Made by a program: the position numbers and the translations under genes | NCBI GenBank assembly: GCA_900544175.1 | Contig: UQUN01000033.1 | Coordinates: 1 to 24,055, forward strand | Source of the DNA: an uncultured Alistipes sp. | GTDB taxonomy: Bacteria; Bacteroidota; Bacteroidia; Bacteroidales; UBA932 | DNA: 24,055 nt | Direction of reading: 5' to 3' | Notes under the pieces: generated by a model | Database searches by the model: none | What the model saw: the letters and a program-made list of their open reading frames with translations, nothing else | Told to the model about the DNA's origin: nothing | Shown here: piece after piece, positions 8,061-16,092 of the stretch | How positions within the stretch are numbered: position 1 is the stretch's first letter | Layout: each line of letters opens with the position of its first letter

Positions 8061-8104
8061 TCAGGGAAAAAGAAAGAGGGATGACTCCGAAGGTCACCCC
8101 TCTT
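8061..8104 (-). terminator. Intrinsic terminator of pckA
   Basis: Read on the minus strand, AAGAGGGGTGAC (8104-8093) pairs with GTCATCCCTCTT (8085-8074) around a 7-base loop. The stem is 12 bp with one G-U wobble and is followed by TTCTTTTTC. It lies 41 bases after the pckA stop and just before the start of the next minus-strand gene. Confidence 0.85.
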
Positions 8105-8144
8105 ATAGTGTCAGTTCTGAGATGTGTCAGAATAAAACATCGGA

Positions 8145-9749
<1,605 letters not shown>

Positions 9750-9780
9750 GATATTTAAATTAAGATTACTGATTCTGTAT

Positions 9781-9815
9781 AAAATATATCATCCTTCGCC
9801 CGACCCTATGCAAAA
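9781..9815 (-). promoter_or_regulatory. Candidate pckA promoter
   Basis: On the minus strand TTTTG (9815-9811) is followed 22 bases later by TATATTTT (9788-9781), close to the Bacteroidetes TTTG...TAnnTTTG pattern with a mismatch in the last base. The implied transcript start is roughly 25 bases before the ATG. Bases 9816-9896 are AT-rich and show nothing else. Confidence 0.4.
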
Positions 9816-9896
9816 TTTCTGCCAAATTTTAACAAATTTATAATTATAGTAAAAATATTGGGAAATTTGTCATGCCTGTACGGCCTGCACCGGAAG

Positions 9897-9930
9897 AAAG
9901 AGACGGCAGCACTGCGGCCGCCGTCTCTTT
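9897..9930 (-). terminator. Hairpin downstream of the lipoprotein remnant
   Basis: AAAGAGACGGC (9897-9907) and GCCGTCTCTTT (9920-9930) are exact reverse complements around a 12-base GC-rich loop. It lies 20 bases after the stop of the minus-strand remnant at 9951. The following U-run (TTTCTT) is short, so termination is plausible but not certain. The arm GCCGTCTCT also occurs in the two repeats at 13676 and 13957. Confidence 0.6.
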
Positions 9931-9950
9931 GGTGTATATGGAACAAGGAT

Positions 9951-10274
9951 TTAAAGATCAGTACCTTTATAGTATTTGAACGGCATTGTCCCGATGTGCG
10001 GATCTGCATTCGCTGTGCCTGTCGTCCCATTGTCCGGAAGCTCGACATAGTTCGTGTGTCGGGGGACTGGGGCAGAGGACATCTCCGAGAATGAGCCGGA
10101 CCACTCGCCGTCCCATGTGTTTCCCTTGTCATCCAGGAATTCGAACTGTATGTGATAGGTGCCGTCTCCGTTGTTCGTGATGTTCATGTTGCCTGATACT
10201 GCCGGTGCATAGGAGGTGGGGTTGCCGTTTTCATTGAAGTCACCCATGTAAGCTTTTCCAAGAAGTACGTCAGA
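9951..10274 (-). pseudogene. Remnant of a secreted or lipoprotein gene (C-terminal part)
   Basis: An open frame of about 107 codons, with a first ATG at 10247 that would give 98 residues. It reads like the C-terminal beta-rich end of a Bacteroidetes cell-surface protein: GDGTYHIQFEFLDDKGNTWDGEWSGSF. Protein-like sequence continues upstream of that ATG (SDVLLGKAYMGDF) until a stop at 10275-10277, which suggests that the N-terminal part, including any signal peptide, has been lost. Either this is the 3' end of a decayed gene cut off by the recQ upstream region, or a short intact gene using a start I cannot identify. A hairpin follows the stop. Function unknown. Confidence 0.5.
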
Positions 10275-10355
10275 TTAAAAACAGGCTGCGGGATGTGGGT
10301 TGAGCGTGTTTTTCCAATATCCGTAAAAACTTGATGCTCCTTGTACGGTCTGCAG

Positions 10356-10391
10356 ATATTCCGTCGGAATATTCACTACCTTTGTCGGAAT
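10356..10391 (+). promoter_or_regulatory. recQ promoter with palindromic candidate operator
   Basis: TACCTTTG at 10377-10384 is an exact TAnnTTTG -7 element ending five bases before the recQ ATG, so the transcript would be nearly leaderless. Directly upstream is a perfect 17-bp palindrome, ATATTCCG T CGGAATAT (10356-10372). Its half GTCGGAAT (10363-10370) recurs exactly at 10384-10391, 21 bases or two helical turns away. No TTTG is visible at the -33 position. The layout suggests control by a dimeric repressor or activator. Confidence 0.5.
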
Positions 10392-12126
10392 GAAGGAGGA
10401 AATACTGAAGAAATATTGGGGATACACGTCATTCCGTCCCAAGCAGGAGGAAATCGTGCAATCGGCCTTGGATGGGAACGACGTGCTGGCCATCCTCCCT
10501 ACAGGTGGCGGAAAATCGCTTTGTTTCCAATTGCCGACAATGATGAGGGACGGGATAGCCATAGTGGTGTCTCCGCTTATATCCCTTATCAAGGATCAGG
10601 TCCAGAATCTTATGGCAAAAGGCATAAAAGCCGTTTCGGTACATTCGGGAATGACGAGGCGGGAGATAGACATAGCTCTGGACAACGCCGCATACGGAGA
10701 CTACAAGTTCCTTTATCTTTCTCCTGAAAGACTGAGGACAGATCTCTTCCGTTCAAGGGTGCAGAAGATGGACGTGTGTTTTCTGGTGGTGGACGAAGCT
10801 CATTGCATATCCCAGTGGGGGTATGACTTCCGGCCGGATTATTTAGAGATAGCAGGTGTCCGTGAACTGCTTCCAGATGTGCCTGTCATTGCGCTTACAG
10901 CCACGGCAACGCCGGCAGTGGCCAAGGATATCGAGGAGAAACTGGGCTTCAGGAAAGATAATATAATCTGCTCAGGTTTCGAGCGTCCTAATCTGTCCTA
11001 TGTAGTCCGCAGGACGGAAAACAAGTACGGTGCACTACTGTCGTTATGCAACTCCGTCCAGGGTTCCGGTATAGTGTATGTACGCGAGCGCAGGTCGGCA
11101 AGGGATGTTGCGGCATTCCTGTGCTCCCAGGGTCTGGACGCCGGATTCTACCATGCCGGTCTGAGCAGGGAGGAACGCAGCAGTGTCCAGGAGAGGTGGA
11201 AGAAGGGGGAGCTGAGGATCATGGCGGCAACGAATGCGTTCGGTATGGGGATTGACAAGCCGGACGTGCGGTTTGTATGTCATTTCGATATGCCTGAGGC
11301 TGTGGAGTCATACTATCAGGAAGCCGGAAGGGCAGGGCGGGACGGACTGCGCTCTTATGCTGTCCTGTTGTGGAACGATACTGATATCAAGAGACTTGAA
11401 GCAATATACCGGACAACGTTTCCAGGTCTTGACTATATTGCTGACGTATACCAGAAAGTATTCAAGTATCTCAACATAGCCTATGAGGACGGCGAAGGTC
11501 AGGTATGCAAGTTCAACCTGATAGATTTCGTGCGCAGATATGGTCTGAATGCGGCCATGGCGTATAATGCGATAAAGTATCTGGAGATGTCGGGGTACTG
11601 GACTCTGACCGATGAGGTGGACAATCCTACCCGTGTAATGTTCACTGTAGGACGGGACGATCTTTATCGTGTGCAGCTTTCAGATCACTCGTTGGATACG
11701 TTCATCAAGGCGTTGATGCGGATCTATACCGGTCTGTTTTCGCATCTTGTCTCCATTGATGAGGAATATATTGCCAGGGTGACTCAGAATTCGTCAAGGG
11801 CAGTCAAGCAGAAACTGCTCCAGCTTTCAAGGTGCGGTGTGCTGAAATATATTCCCATGCTGCGTTCTCCGCTTATGTGCTTCGCCAACGAACGCCTGAC
11901 GCCGTCCAATCTCTATCTGCCTGAAAAAGTCTACAACCAACGCAGGAAGATGTTCAGGGACAGACTGGATGCGATGATGGAGTACATATCGCAGGAGAAA
12001 GGGGACGCGGATTCCGGCTTCCAGTGCAGAAGCCGTCGTCTGTCAGCGTATTTCGGACAGGAGCACTGCCGGCCGTGCGGAATATGCGACATGTGCGATC
12101 CTGACGGGGTATCCTTCCTTTTCTGA
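10390..12126 (+). CDS. recQ: RecQ-family ATP-dependent DNA helicase, short form
   Basis: A 578-residue 3'-5' superfamily 2 DNA helicase. Motif 0 is FRPKQ (residues 15-19), Walker A is PTGGGKS (Lys42), motif Ia is VVSPLISLIKDQV, motif II is VVDEAHCISQWGYDFRPDY, motif III is ALTATAT, and motif VI is YYQEAGRAGRDG. The RecQ zinc site comes at the extreme C-terminus: a cysteine in QCRSRRLSAYFGQ, then HCRPCGICDMCDP. The chain ends there, so the winged-helix (RQC) and HRDC domains that follow in E. coli RecQ are absent. Between helicase core and zinc site lies a helical stretch of about 200 residues. The role is presumably replication-fork and recombination repair. It converges on the next gene with a 9-base gap and no terminator. 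Confidence 0.93.
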   Translation: MKEEILKKYWGYTSFRPKQEEIVQSALDGNDVLAILPTGGGKSLCFQLPTMMRDGIAIVVSPLISLIKDQVQNLMAKGIKAVSVHSGMTRREIDIALDNAAYGDYKFLYLSPERLRTDLFRSRVQKMDVCFLVVDEAHCISQWGYDFRPDYLEIAGVRELLPDVPVIALTATATPAVAKDIEEKLGFRKDNIICSGFERPNLSYVVRRTENKYGALLSLCNSVQGSGIVYVRERRSARDVAAFLCSQGLDAGFYHAGLSREERSSVQERWKKGELRIMAATNAFGMGIDKPDVRFVCHFDMPEAVESYYQEAGRAGRDGLRSYAVLLWNDTDIKRLEAIYRTTFPGLDYIADVYQKVFKYLNIAYEDGEGQVCKFNLIDFVRRYGLNAAMAYNAIKYLEMSGYWTLTDEVDNPTRVMFTVGRDDLYRVQLSDHSLDTFIKALMRIYTGLFSHLVSIDEEYIARVTQNSSRAVKQKLLQLSRCGVLKYIPMLRSPLMCFANERLTPSNLYLPEKVYNQRRKMFRDRLDAMMEYISQEKGDADSGFQCRSRRLSAYFGQEHCRPCGICDMCDPDGVSFLF

Positions 12127-12135
12127 CAGTACGGA

Positions 12136-12936
12136 TTACTGAATTACAATTACTTCCCGGTATGCGGCCCTTTCATCGGGGGGGATTGAGTAAAGCCATT
12201 TCAGCATTGTCTCAAAAGTCACCTTGTCTTCGAGGAACGGGATATCCTGCTTAATGGCGACAGCGATAAGGTTTACAGTCTCGTATCTGCTGTCCTCATT
12301 GTTCTTGCGCATGGAATAGTCTATTGCAGGATTGGCAGGGAAACTGTATTTGACATCCTTTTTGAATATTTTGTTCGGTTCGTATTTGCTCGGATATATG
12401 ACCGAGCCGTCATTCTCATCGAACCAGAATATCCTTATGTATGCATCGTGTCCGTATACCATGAGGTCGAATGTCATATTGCTTCCTGTCTCGTACACGC
12501 CTTTTATTCCATTCACGTCAAGGACAAATGTCGGGTCTACTGTCCCTCCGCGTTTGACGTCGGCATCTATGGTGGCTACTGCATATCTTCTTCCGTCGAG
12601 GACCTCCTCGCTGTACTTGACATCCCTTATACTGATGAAACCGTCGACAGCAAGCGTAGTCATTCTTGAGAGGACCTGGCTGAATTCACTGCCGTCCTCT
12701 TCGTTGATGAGACCTGTGACGGACCAGAGCTTTTCCGGAACACCGGCCTCCCTCATCGCATTTGTCTTGGCATCCTGCAGGGCTTTCTGCTCTGCTTGTT
12801 CCTGAGTTATGTGGCGCGTGATCTCGCATCTTCCGACAACATTGCGTACTCTCTTGGAGTCAGGACCGGCAGCTGCCTGCAGCATTGTCGCGAATACTAC
12901 GGCGATTATGGCAGAAAATCTTAATATATAGCCCAT
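12136..12936 (-). CDS. Secreted protein with DUF4384-like domain
   Basis: A 266-residue protein with a Sec signal peptide (hydrophobic residues about 4-22, cleavage plausibly after LQAAA). Residues about 30-130 resemble LPP20/FlgT-like modules: a GRCEI strand, then QEQAEQKALQDAKTNAMREAGV. Residues about 150-215 resemble DUF4384: NMTFDLMVYGHDAYIRIFWFDENDGSVIYPSKYEPN and KYSFPANP. Such proteins are periplasmic or envelope associated with unknown biochemical role. No lipobox is seen. It has its own textbook promoter and ends nine bases from convergent recQ. Confidence 0.75.
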   Translation of the reverse strand: MGYILRFSAIIAVVFATMLQAAAGPDSKRVRNVVGRCEITRHITQEQAEQKALQDAKTNAMREAGVPEKLWSVTGLINEEDGSEFSQVLSRMTTLAVDGFISIRDVKYSEEVLDGRRYAVATIDADVKRGGTVDPTFVLDVNGIKGVYETGSNMTFDLMVYGHDAYIRIFWFDENDGSVIYPSKYEPNKIFKKDVKYSFPANPAIDYSMRKNNEDSRYETVNLIAVAIKQDIPFLEDKVTFETMLKWLYSIPPDERAAYREVIVIQ

Positions 12937-12959
12937 TGCAAAAACATATTTTTATTGCG

Positions 12960-12991
12960 CAAATATACTACGAAGCTTAGAGTATAACAAA
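12960..12991 (-). promoter_or_regulatory. Bacteroidetes-type promoter of the DUF4384-like gene
   Basis: On the minus strand TTTG (12991-12988) is followed after exactly 20 bases by TATATTTG (12967-12960), an exact TAnnTTTG. Transcription would begin about 17 bases before the ATG at 12936. Confidence 0.8.
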
Positions 12992-12998
12992 TTTATTT

Positions 12999-13023
12999 GC
13001 GGCAGCCAGGCCGCAGATGCGGC
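12999..13023 (-). terminator. Alternative hairpins after the antiterminator gene
   Basis: On the minus strand GCCGC, GCGGC and GCCGC follow one another with spacers ATCT and CTGGCT. The middle segment can pair with either neighbour, giving two mutually exclusive 5-bp GC stems, followed by AAATAAATTT. It lies ten bases after the upxY-like stop. It may be a weak terminator; the switchable pairing looks like an attenuator but is short. Confidence 0.4.
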
Positions 13024-13032
13024 TTTTGCAGT

Positions 13033-13599
13033 TTACTGTTCCAGAACCTCGATGAGGTCAGGTGTGATTTCAGCCATTGCTACGCCTACGATACCTTTAA
13101 GCATGACAATGATACGGCGGTTACGGTGTCCGTGGATTTTTATGAAAGTGCCTTCGACACCGTTGAAGGGGCCTCCGAGGATACGGACCTGCGTGCCTTT
13201 GCGCAGGTCTATTTCGTCCGGACTGAGGTATACTAGTTTTTCGTTACTGTCCTGAGTCACCCTTATGAATTGCTCCATGTCCTTGTCAGGGACAATGATT
13301 GGCACATTGCGTCCTTCGCATGGCATGGTCAGCCACTGCAGGTAAGGGATGTTGTTCTTGACGGACTGGATTTCCTCCTGTCGGGCATGCACGAAGATGA
13401 GATTGTGTACAGCAGGAATAAGTTCCTTTGTCTTATGCCCGTTCCGTTTGGTGACAGGCATGTATCTCATTGGGATGAAGCATTCTATCCCTGCGGTTTC
13501 CAGTATTGCCCGGGCCTTGGTCTCCCGCCTGAAGGTCGCACTCATTGCGAACCACTGCACGGGAGAGCTTGATGTTGTATCGTATGCTGCAAGTATCAT
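13033..13599 (-). CDS. UpxY/NusG-family transcription antiterminator
   Basis: A 188-residue NusG paralogue. The NGN domain begins at WFAMSATFRRETKARAILE (Trp16) and runs to about residue 110. The KOW domain is LRKGTQVRILGGPFNGVEGTFIKI and continues to the end. In Bacteroides, UpxY proteins bind the nascent leader and polymerase of their own capsule operon to prevent premature termination. The start chosen is ATG 13599, 15 residues before the NGN domain; the open frame continues to 13716, but that extension reads as non-protein and runs into the inverted repeat at 13676. Unusually, the gene points away from the capsule operon rather than leading it, and no UpxZ-like partner is seen. Loss of its leader position makes its target in trans or elsewhere an open question. 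Confidence 0.85.
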   Translation of the reverse strand: MILAAYDTTSSSPVQWFAMSATFRRETKARAILETAGIECFIPMRYMPVTKRNGHKTKELIPAVHNLIFVHARQEEIQSVKNNIPYLQWLTMPCEGRNVPIIVPDKDMEQFIRVTQDSNEKLVYLSPDEIDLRKGTQVRILGGPFNGVEGTFIKIHGHRNRRIIVMLKGIVGVAMAEITPDLIEVLEQ

Positions 13600-13611
13600 A
13601 GTTTCTGACCG

Positions 13612-13619
13612 CAAATCTA
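13612..13619 (-). promoter_or_regulatory. Possible -7 element next to the upxY-like start
   Basis: On the minus strand TAGATTTG (13619-13612) matches TAnnTTTG exactly, 12 bases before the ATG. It lies outside the putative invertible segment, so it could give constitutive expression. No TTTG at the -33 distance is visible. Confidence 0.3.
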
Positions 13620-13675
13620 AGGAAATAATCGTGCGGAGTGTAAATTTCTTGCAAGAAAGCAGCCGTACTGTCACT

Positions 13676-13702
13676 GTGCCGTCTCTGCTGTAGAGACGGC
13701 AC
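13676..13702 (-). repeat. Inverted repeat copy 1 (candidate recombination site)
   Basis: Arms GTGCCGTCTCT (13676-13686) and AGAGACGGCAC (13692-13702) are perfect reverse complements around the asymmetric core GCTGT. The same element is present in opposite orientation at 13957. No U-run follows on either strand, so it is a poor terminator. Confidence 0.75.
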
Positions 13703-13764
13703 ACAAATTTTGACAAAAGTAGTTCAAATTTTCTAATTACCGTATTTTTTTATCTGGCCTATCG

Positions 13765-13791
13765 CAAAGATACCCCCTTGCCATAAGTCAA
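13765..13791 (-). promoter_or_regulatory. Promoter inside the candidate invertible segment, now facing the upxY-like gene
   Basis: On the minus strand TATCTTTG (13772-13765) matches TAnnTTTG exactly, with TTGAC (13791-13787) 16 bases upstream of it. Transcription would start near 13758 and give a leader of about 160 bases that includes the hairpin of copy 1. Inverted about the two repeats, it would lie near 13887-13894 and read towards the gene at 14108. Confidence 0.55.
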
Positions 13792-13956
13792 TGCTAAAAT
13801 AAAGCCGTTGGCCGTATTCTTTTACCGTAAACCATAAAGGCCTGAAAAAACAGACACGAGCATCACCTTGCAAAAAAGTGACAGGAATTTGCAAATACTT
13901 TCCTTGCATTCTTGCCATTTGCCGTTTCCTGCAATATCACCGGAATATCAGCAATT

Positions 13957-13980
13957 GTGCCGTCTCTACAGCAGAGACGG
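13957..13980 (+). repeat. Inverted repeat copy 2 (candidate recombination site)
   Basis: Arm GTGCCGTCTCT (13957-13967), core ACAGC and arm AGAGACGG (13973-13980). The core is the reverse complement of the core of copy 1, so 24 bases match exactly in inverted orientation. The right arm is three bases shorter than in copy 1 (TATA instead of CAC). Bases 13981-14107 between it and the next gene show no clear promoter. Confidence 0.75.
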
Positions 13981-14107
13981 TATAGTGCAGACTAAAGCGA
14001 ATGTGGGGAGAATTCATTGTGACTGATAATTATGTGCTTGAACTTCAGTGTGTTCTGAGGAGTTTGAGGAGCCATTGCCATGCTTTTCACAAGTATTTCC
14101 TAAATAG

Positions 14108-15235
14108 ATGAGCGACTTTCTTTTTCTTGCGGGTGGATTTGCCTGTGCGGTCTTGATGGCGTTGTTGATAATCCCCAACATCCTGATCGTATCGTACAAG
14201 CGCAGGCTGTTCGACATGCCGGACGAACGGAAAGTGCATACATCTCCCGTATCGCGGCTGGGAGGAGTCTCTTTTTTCCCGGTAATCTCAGTGTCATTCT
14301 GTTTTATCACCGGTCTTGCATCCTGCTGTGGAGTCTTGGACGGGAGTCTTTCCATTCTGCGCCTCTCTTATTCCATGCTTTTCCTTGGAGTCGGCTCCAT
14401 GCTGCTGTACCTTGTGGGTGTGATGGATGACCTGGTGGGAGTCAATTACCGCTACAAGTTTCTTGTGCAGGTTATAGCGGCCTCGCTGATAACCCTGTCG
14501 GGGACCTGGCTGGACTCTCTCGGGGGATTGTTCGGTATCTGGGCGATCCCGGCCTGGGCCGGCATACCACTGAGTATCTTTGTTATAATCTACATTACCA
14601 ACGCCATTAATCTGATAGACGGTATCGACGGTCTGGCTTCAGGATTGAGCAGCATTGCCCTCATGGTGATGAGCGTCATGTTCATAATCAGGCAGGATTA
14701 CGTACATGCCCTGCTGGCCTTATGCGCTCTCGGCGTACTTCTTCCTTTCTGGGTCTACAATGTATTCGGCTATACCCGCCACCGTCACAGACTCTTCATG
14801 GGGGATACCGGCAGCCTGACTATAGGTTTTATAGTCAGCTATCTTGTCATCAGACTAAGTACGTCCGACAGCACGGTTCCCGGAGAACTGGACAACGAGG
14901 GACTGATAGTTTCGTTCTCAGCCCTGTTCATTCCGCTTGTAGATGTCATCAGAGTGGTGCTGCATCGGCTCATCAACGGGAAGAGTCCATTCCTGCCCGA
15001 CCGCAACCACATTCACCACAAGCTGCTGGCTCTTGGGCTGAGACCCAGGACGGTACTGCTGGTAATCCTGACTCTTGCCGTTTTCTTCATAGCCGTCAAT
15101 TTCCTGCTGCATGGCATTGTGAATATAACGGTACTTGCAGCTCTGGATCTGCTTATATGGCTATTATTTATAGGTATAGCCAACCATATACTCAGAAATA
15201 AACAGAAAACAACAGAAACCAAAGAACAGATATGA
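14108..15235 (+). CDS. Undecaprenyl-phosphate sugar-1-phosphate transferase (WecA/TagO-like, MraY family)
   Basis: A 375-residue multipass membrane enzyme of glycosyltransferase family 4. It moves a HexNAc-1-phosphate from a UDP-sugar onto undecaprenyl phosphate at the inner membrane and so starts repeat-unit assembly. Motifs are DMPDERKVHTSPVSRLGG, VMDDLVGVNYRYKFLVQ (the DD pair), ITNAINLIDGIDGLASG, FMGDTGSLTIGF, and the cytoplasmic DRNHIHHKLL (HIHH-type motif seen in WecA relatives). About eleven hydrophobic segments are visible. A TAG stop directly precedes the ATG at 14108, so the start is at or after it. It is the first gene of the rightward capsule operon and would be the first one governed by the candidate switch. 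GlcNAc-1-P is the commonest substrate, but others are possible. Confidence 0.9.
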   Translation: MSDFLFLAGGFACAVLMALLIIPNILIVSYKRRLFDMPDERKVHTSPVSRLGGVSFFPVISVSFCFITGLASCCGVLDGSLSILRLSYSMLFLGVGSMLLYLVGVMDDLVGVNYRYKFLVQVIAASLITLSGTWLDSLGGLFGIWAIPAWAGIPLSIFVIIYITNAINLIDGIDGLASGLSSIALMVMSVMFIIRQDYVHALLALCALGVLLPFWVYNVFGYTRHRHRLFMGDTGSLTIGFIVSYLVIRLSTSDSTVPGELDNEGLIVSFSALFIPLVDVIRVVLHRLINGKSPFLPDRNHIHHKLLALGLRPRTVLLVILTLAVFFIAVNFLLHGIVNITVLAALDLLIWLLFIGIANHILRNKQKTTETKEQI

Positions 15236-16074
15236 CTTATTTGACTGCAAGGCCTTTTGCGGCCCGGATATTTTTTGCTGCAATCACTGTCATCATGCTC
15301 GCTTCATGCGGTGTAGCAAGGCAGGTGCCTTATTTTCAAGATCTTAGTTCCGATACCACCCTGGCCATACTTCCTGAGCCCGAACCGATAGTCTTCAAGC
15401 CAGAGGACAAGATATCAATACTGGTCAACAGCCGCGAGCCTCAGTTGATGGCCCTGTTCAACCTGCCGGTAATGCAGAAGAATCTCAGTCTCTCCGGCGC
15501 CAGCAGCGGTTCGGGCTCGTCGTTCACATCATCAGGCAACAACCTGGCCGGCTATACGGTTGACCGCAACGGGGACATAGACTTTCCTGTCCTCGGGAAA
15601 ATACACATTGCAGGCATGACCCGTGAGCAGGCGGCAGAATATATCAAAGGGTTGTTGATAGAAAACAACTTGATAAAAGATCCGGTCGTCACCATTGAAT
15701 ACCTCAATCTCAGCGTCTCGATACTGGGAGAGGTGAACACTCCCGGACGCTATATTATCGACAAGGACCGTATCACGATTCTGGATGCCCTCAGTATGGC
15801 CGGAGACCTTACAATCTATGGCAAGAGGGAGAATGTCACTGTGATCAGGCAGGTGGGCGACCACCAGCAGGTCTACGAGGTCAATCTCACCTCGGCCCAG
15901 GATGTTCTGACATCCCCGGCGTATTATCTCCAGCAGAACGACATGATCTACGTAGAGCCGAACCGTATGAGGGCCAACCAGTCTACCGTCAACGGCAACA
16001 GTGTCGCATCGGCATCGTTCTGGGTGTCGATCGCCTCATTCCTCGTTTCTCTCGGGGTACTCATTTTCAATTGA
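15232..16074 (+). CDS. wza: Wza-like polysaccharide export lipoprotein
   Basis: A 280-residue outer-membrane polysaccharide export protein. It has a signal peptide with lipobox LASC (Cys26). The Poly_export domain covers about residues 55-145 (FKPEDKISILVNSREP, VDRNGDIDFPVLGKIHIAGMTREQAAEYI). The SLBB domain covers about 150-245 (VSILGEVNTPGRYIIDKDRITILDALSMAGDL, YYLQQNDMIYVEPN). A C-terminal hydrophobic helix, SFWVSIASFLVSLGVLIFN, may span the membrane like the Wza alpha-barrel helix. It overlaps the preceding gene by four bases (ATGA). It is shorter than E. coli Wza (about 380), with one SLBB domain, as is common in Bacteroidetes. It should work with the following Wzc-like kinase. Confidence 0.9.
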   Translation: MTYLTARPFAARIFFAAITVIMLASCGVARQVPYFQDLSSDTTLAILPEPEPIVFKPEDKISILVNSREPQLMALFNLPVMQKNLSLSGASSGSGSSFTSSGNNLAGYTVDRNGDIDFPVLGKIHIAGMTREQAAEYIKGLLIENNLIKDPVVTIEYLNLSVSILGEVNTPGRYIIDKDRITILDALSMAGDLTIYGKRENVTVIRQVGDHQQVYEVNLTSAQDVLTSPAYYLQQNDMIYVEPNRMRANQSTVNGNSVASASFWVSIASFLVSLGVLIFN

Positions 16075-16092
16075 TCAGAAGCATATCACGAA

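Larger units (their letters stand above)
13676..13980. other. Candidate invertible promoter segment (phase switch)
   Basis: Two 24-bp elements, identical in inverted orientation, bound 254 bases between the divergent upxY-like and capsule operons. Bases 13703-13956 contain exact TAnnTTTG elements only on the minus strand: TATCTTTG at 13772-13765 and TACTTTTG at 13721-13714. Bacteroides capsule operons are classically controlled by invertible promoters flanked by short inverted repeats and flipped by trans-acting recombinases such as Mpi. That this segment inverts is inference. No recombinase gene lies in the window. A palindromic operator pair is the main alternative. Confidence 0.55.

Noticed and set aside
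13676..13702. The repeat hairpin read as an intrinsic terminator
   Set aside because: No run of T follows the stem on either strand, and the same core is conserved in a second inverted copy, which termination would not require.
13600..13716. N-terminal extension of the antiterminator up to 13716
   Set aside because: The extra 39 residues do not resemble the NusG/UpxY family and would overlap the 27-bp repeat; ATG 13599 sits the usual distance before the NGN domain.
13733..13918. A 61-codon minus-strand open frame filling most of the candidate invertible segment
   Set aside because: It has no recognisable motif or start signal and covers the promoter elements; it would also be inverted with the segment. 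More likely regulatory DNA than a gene.
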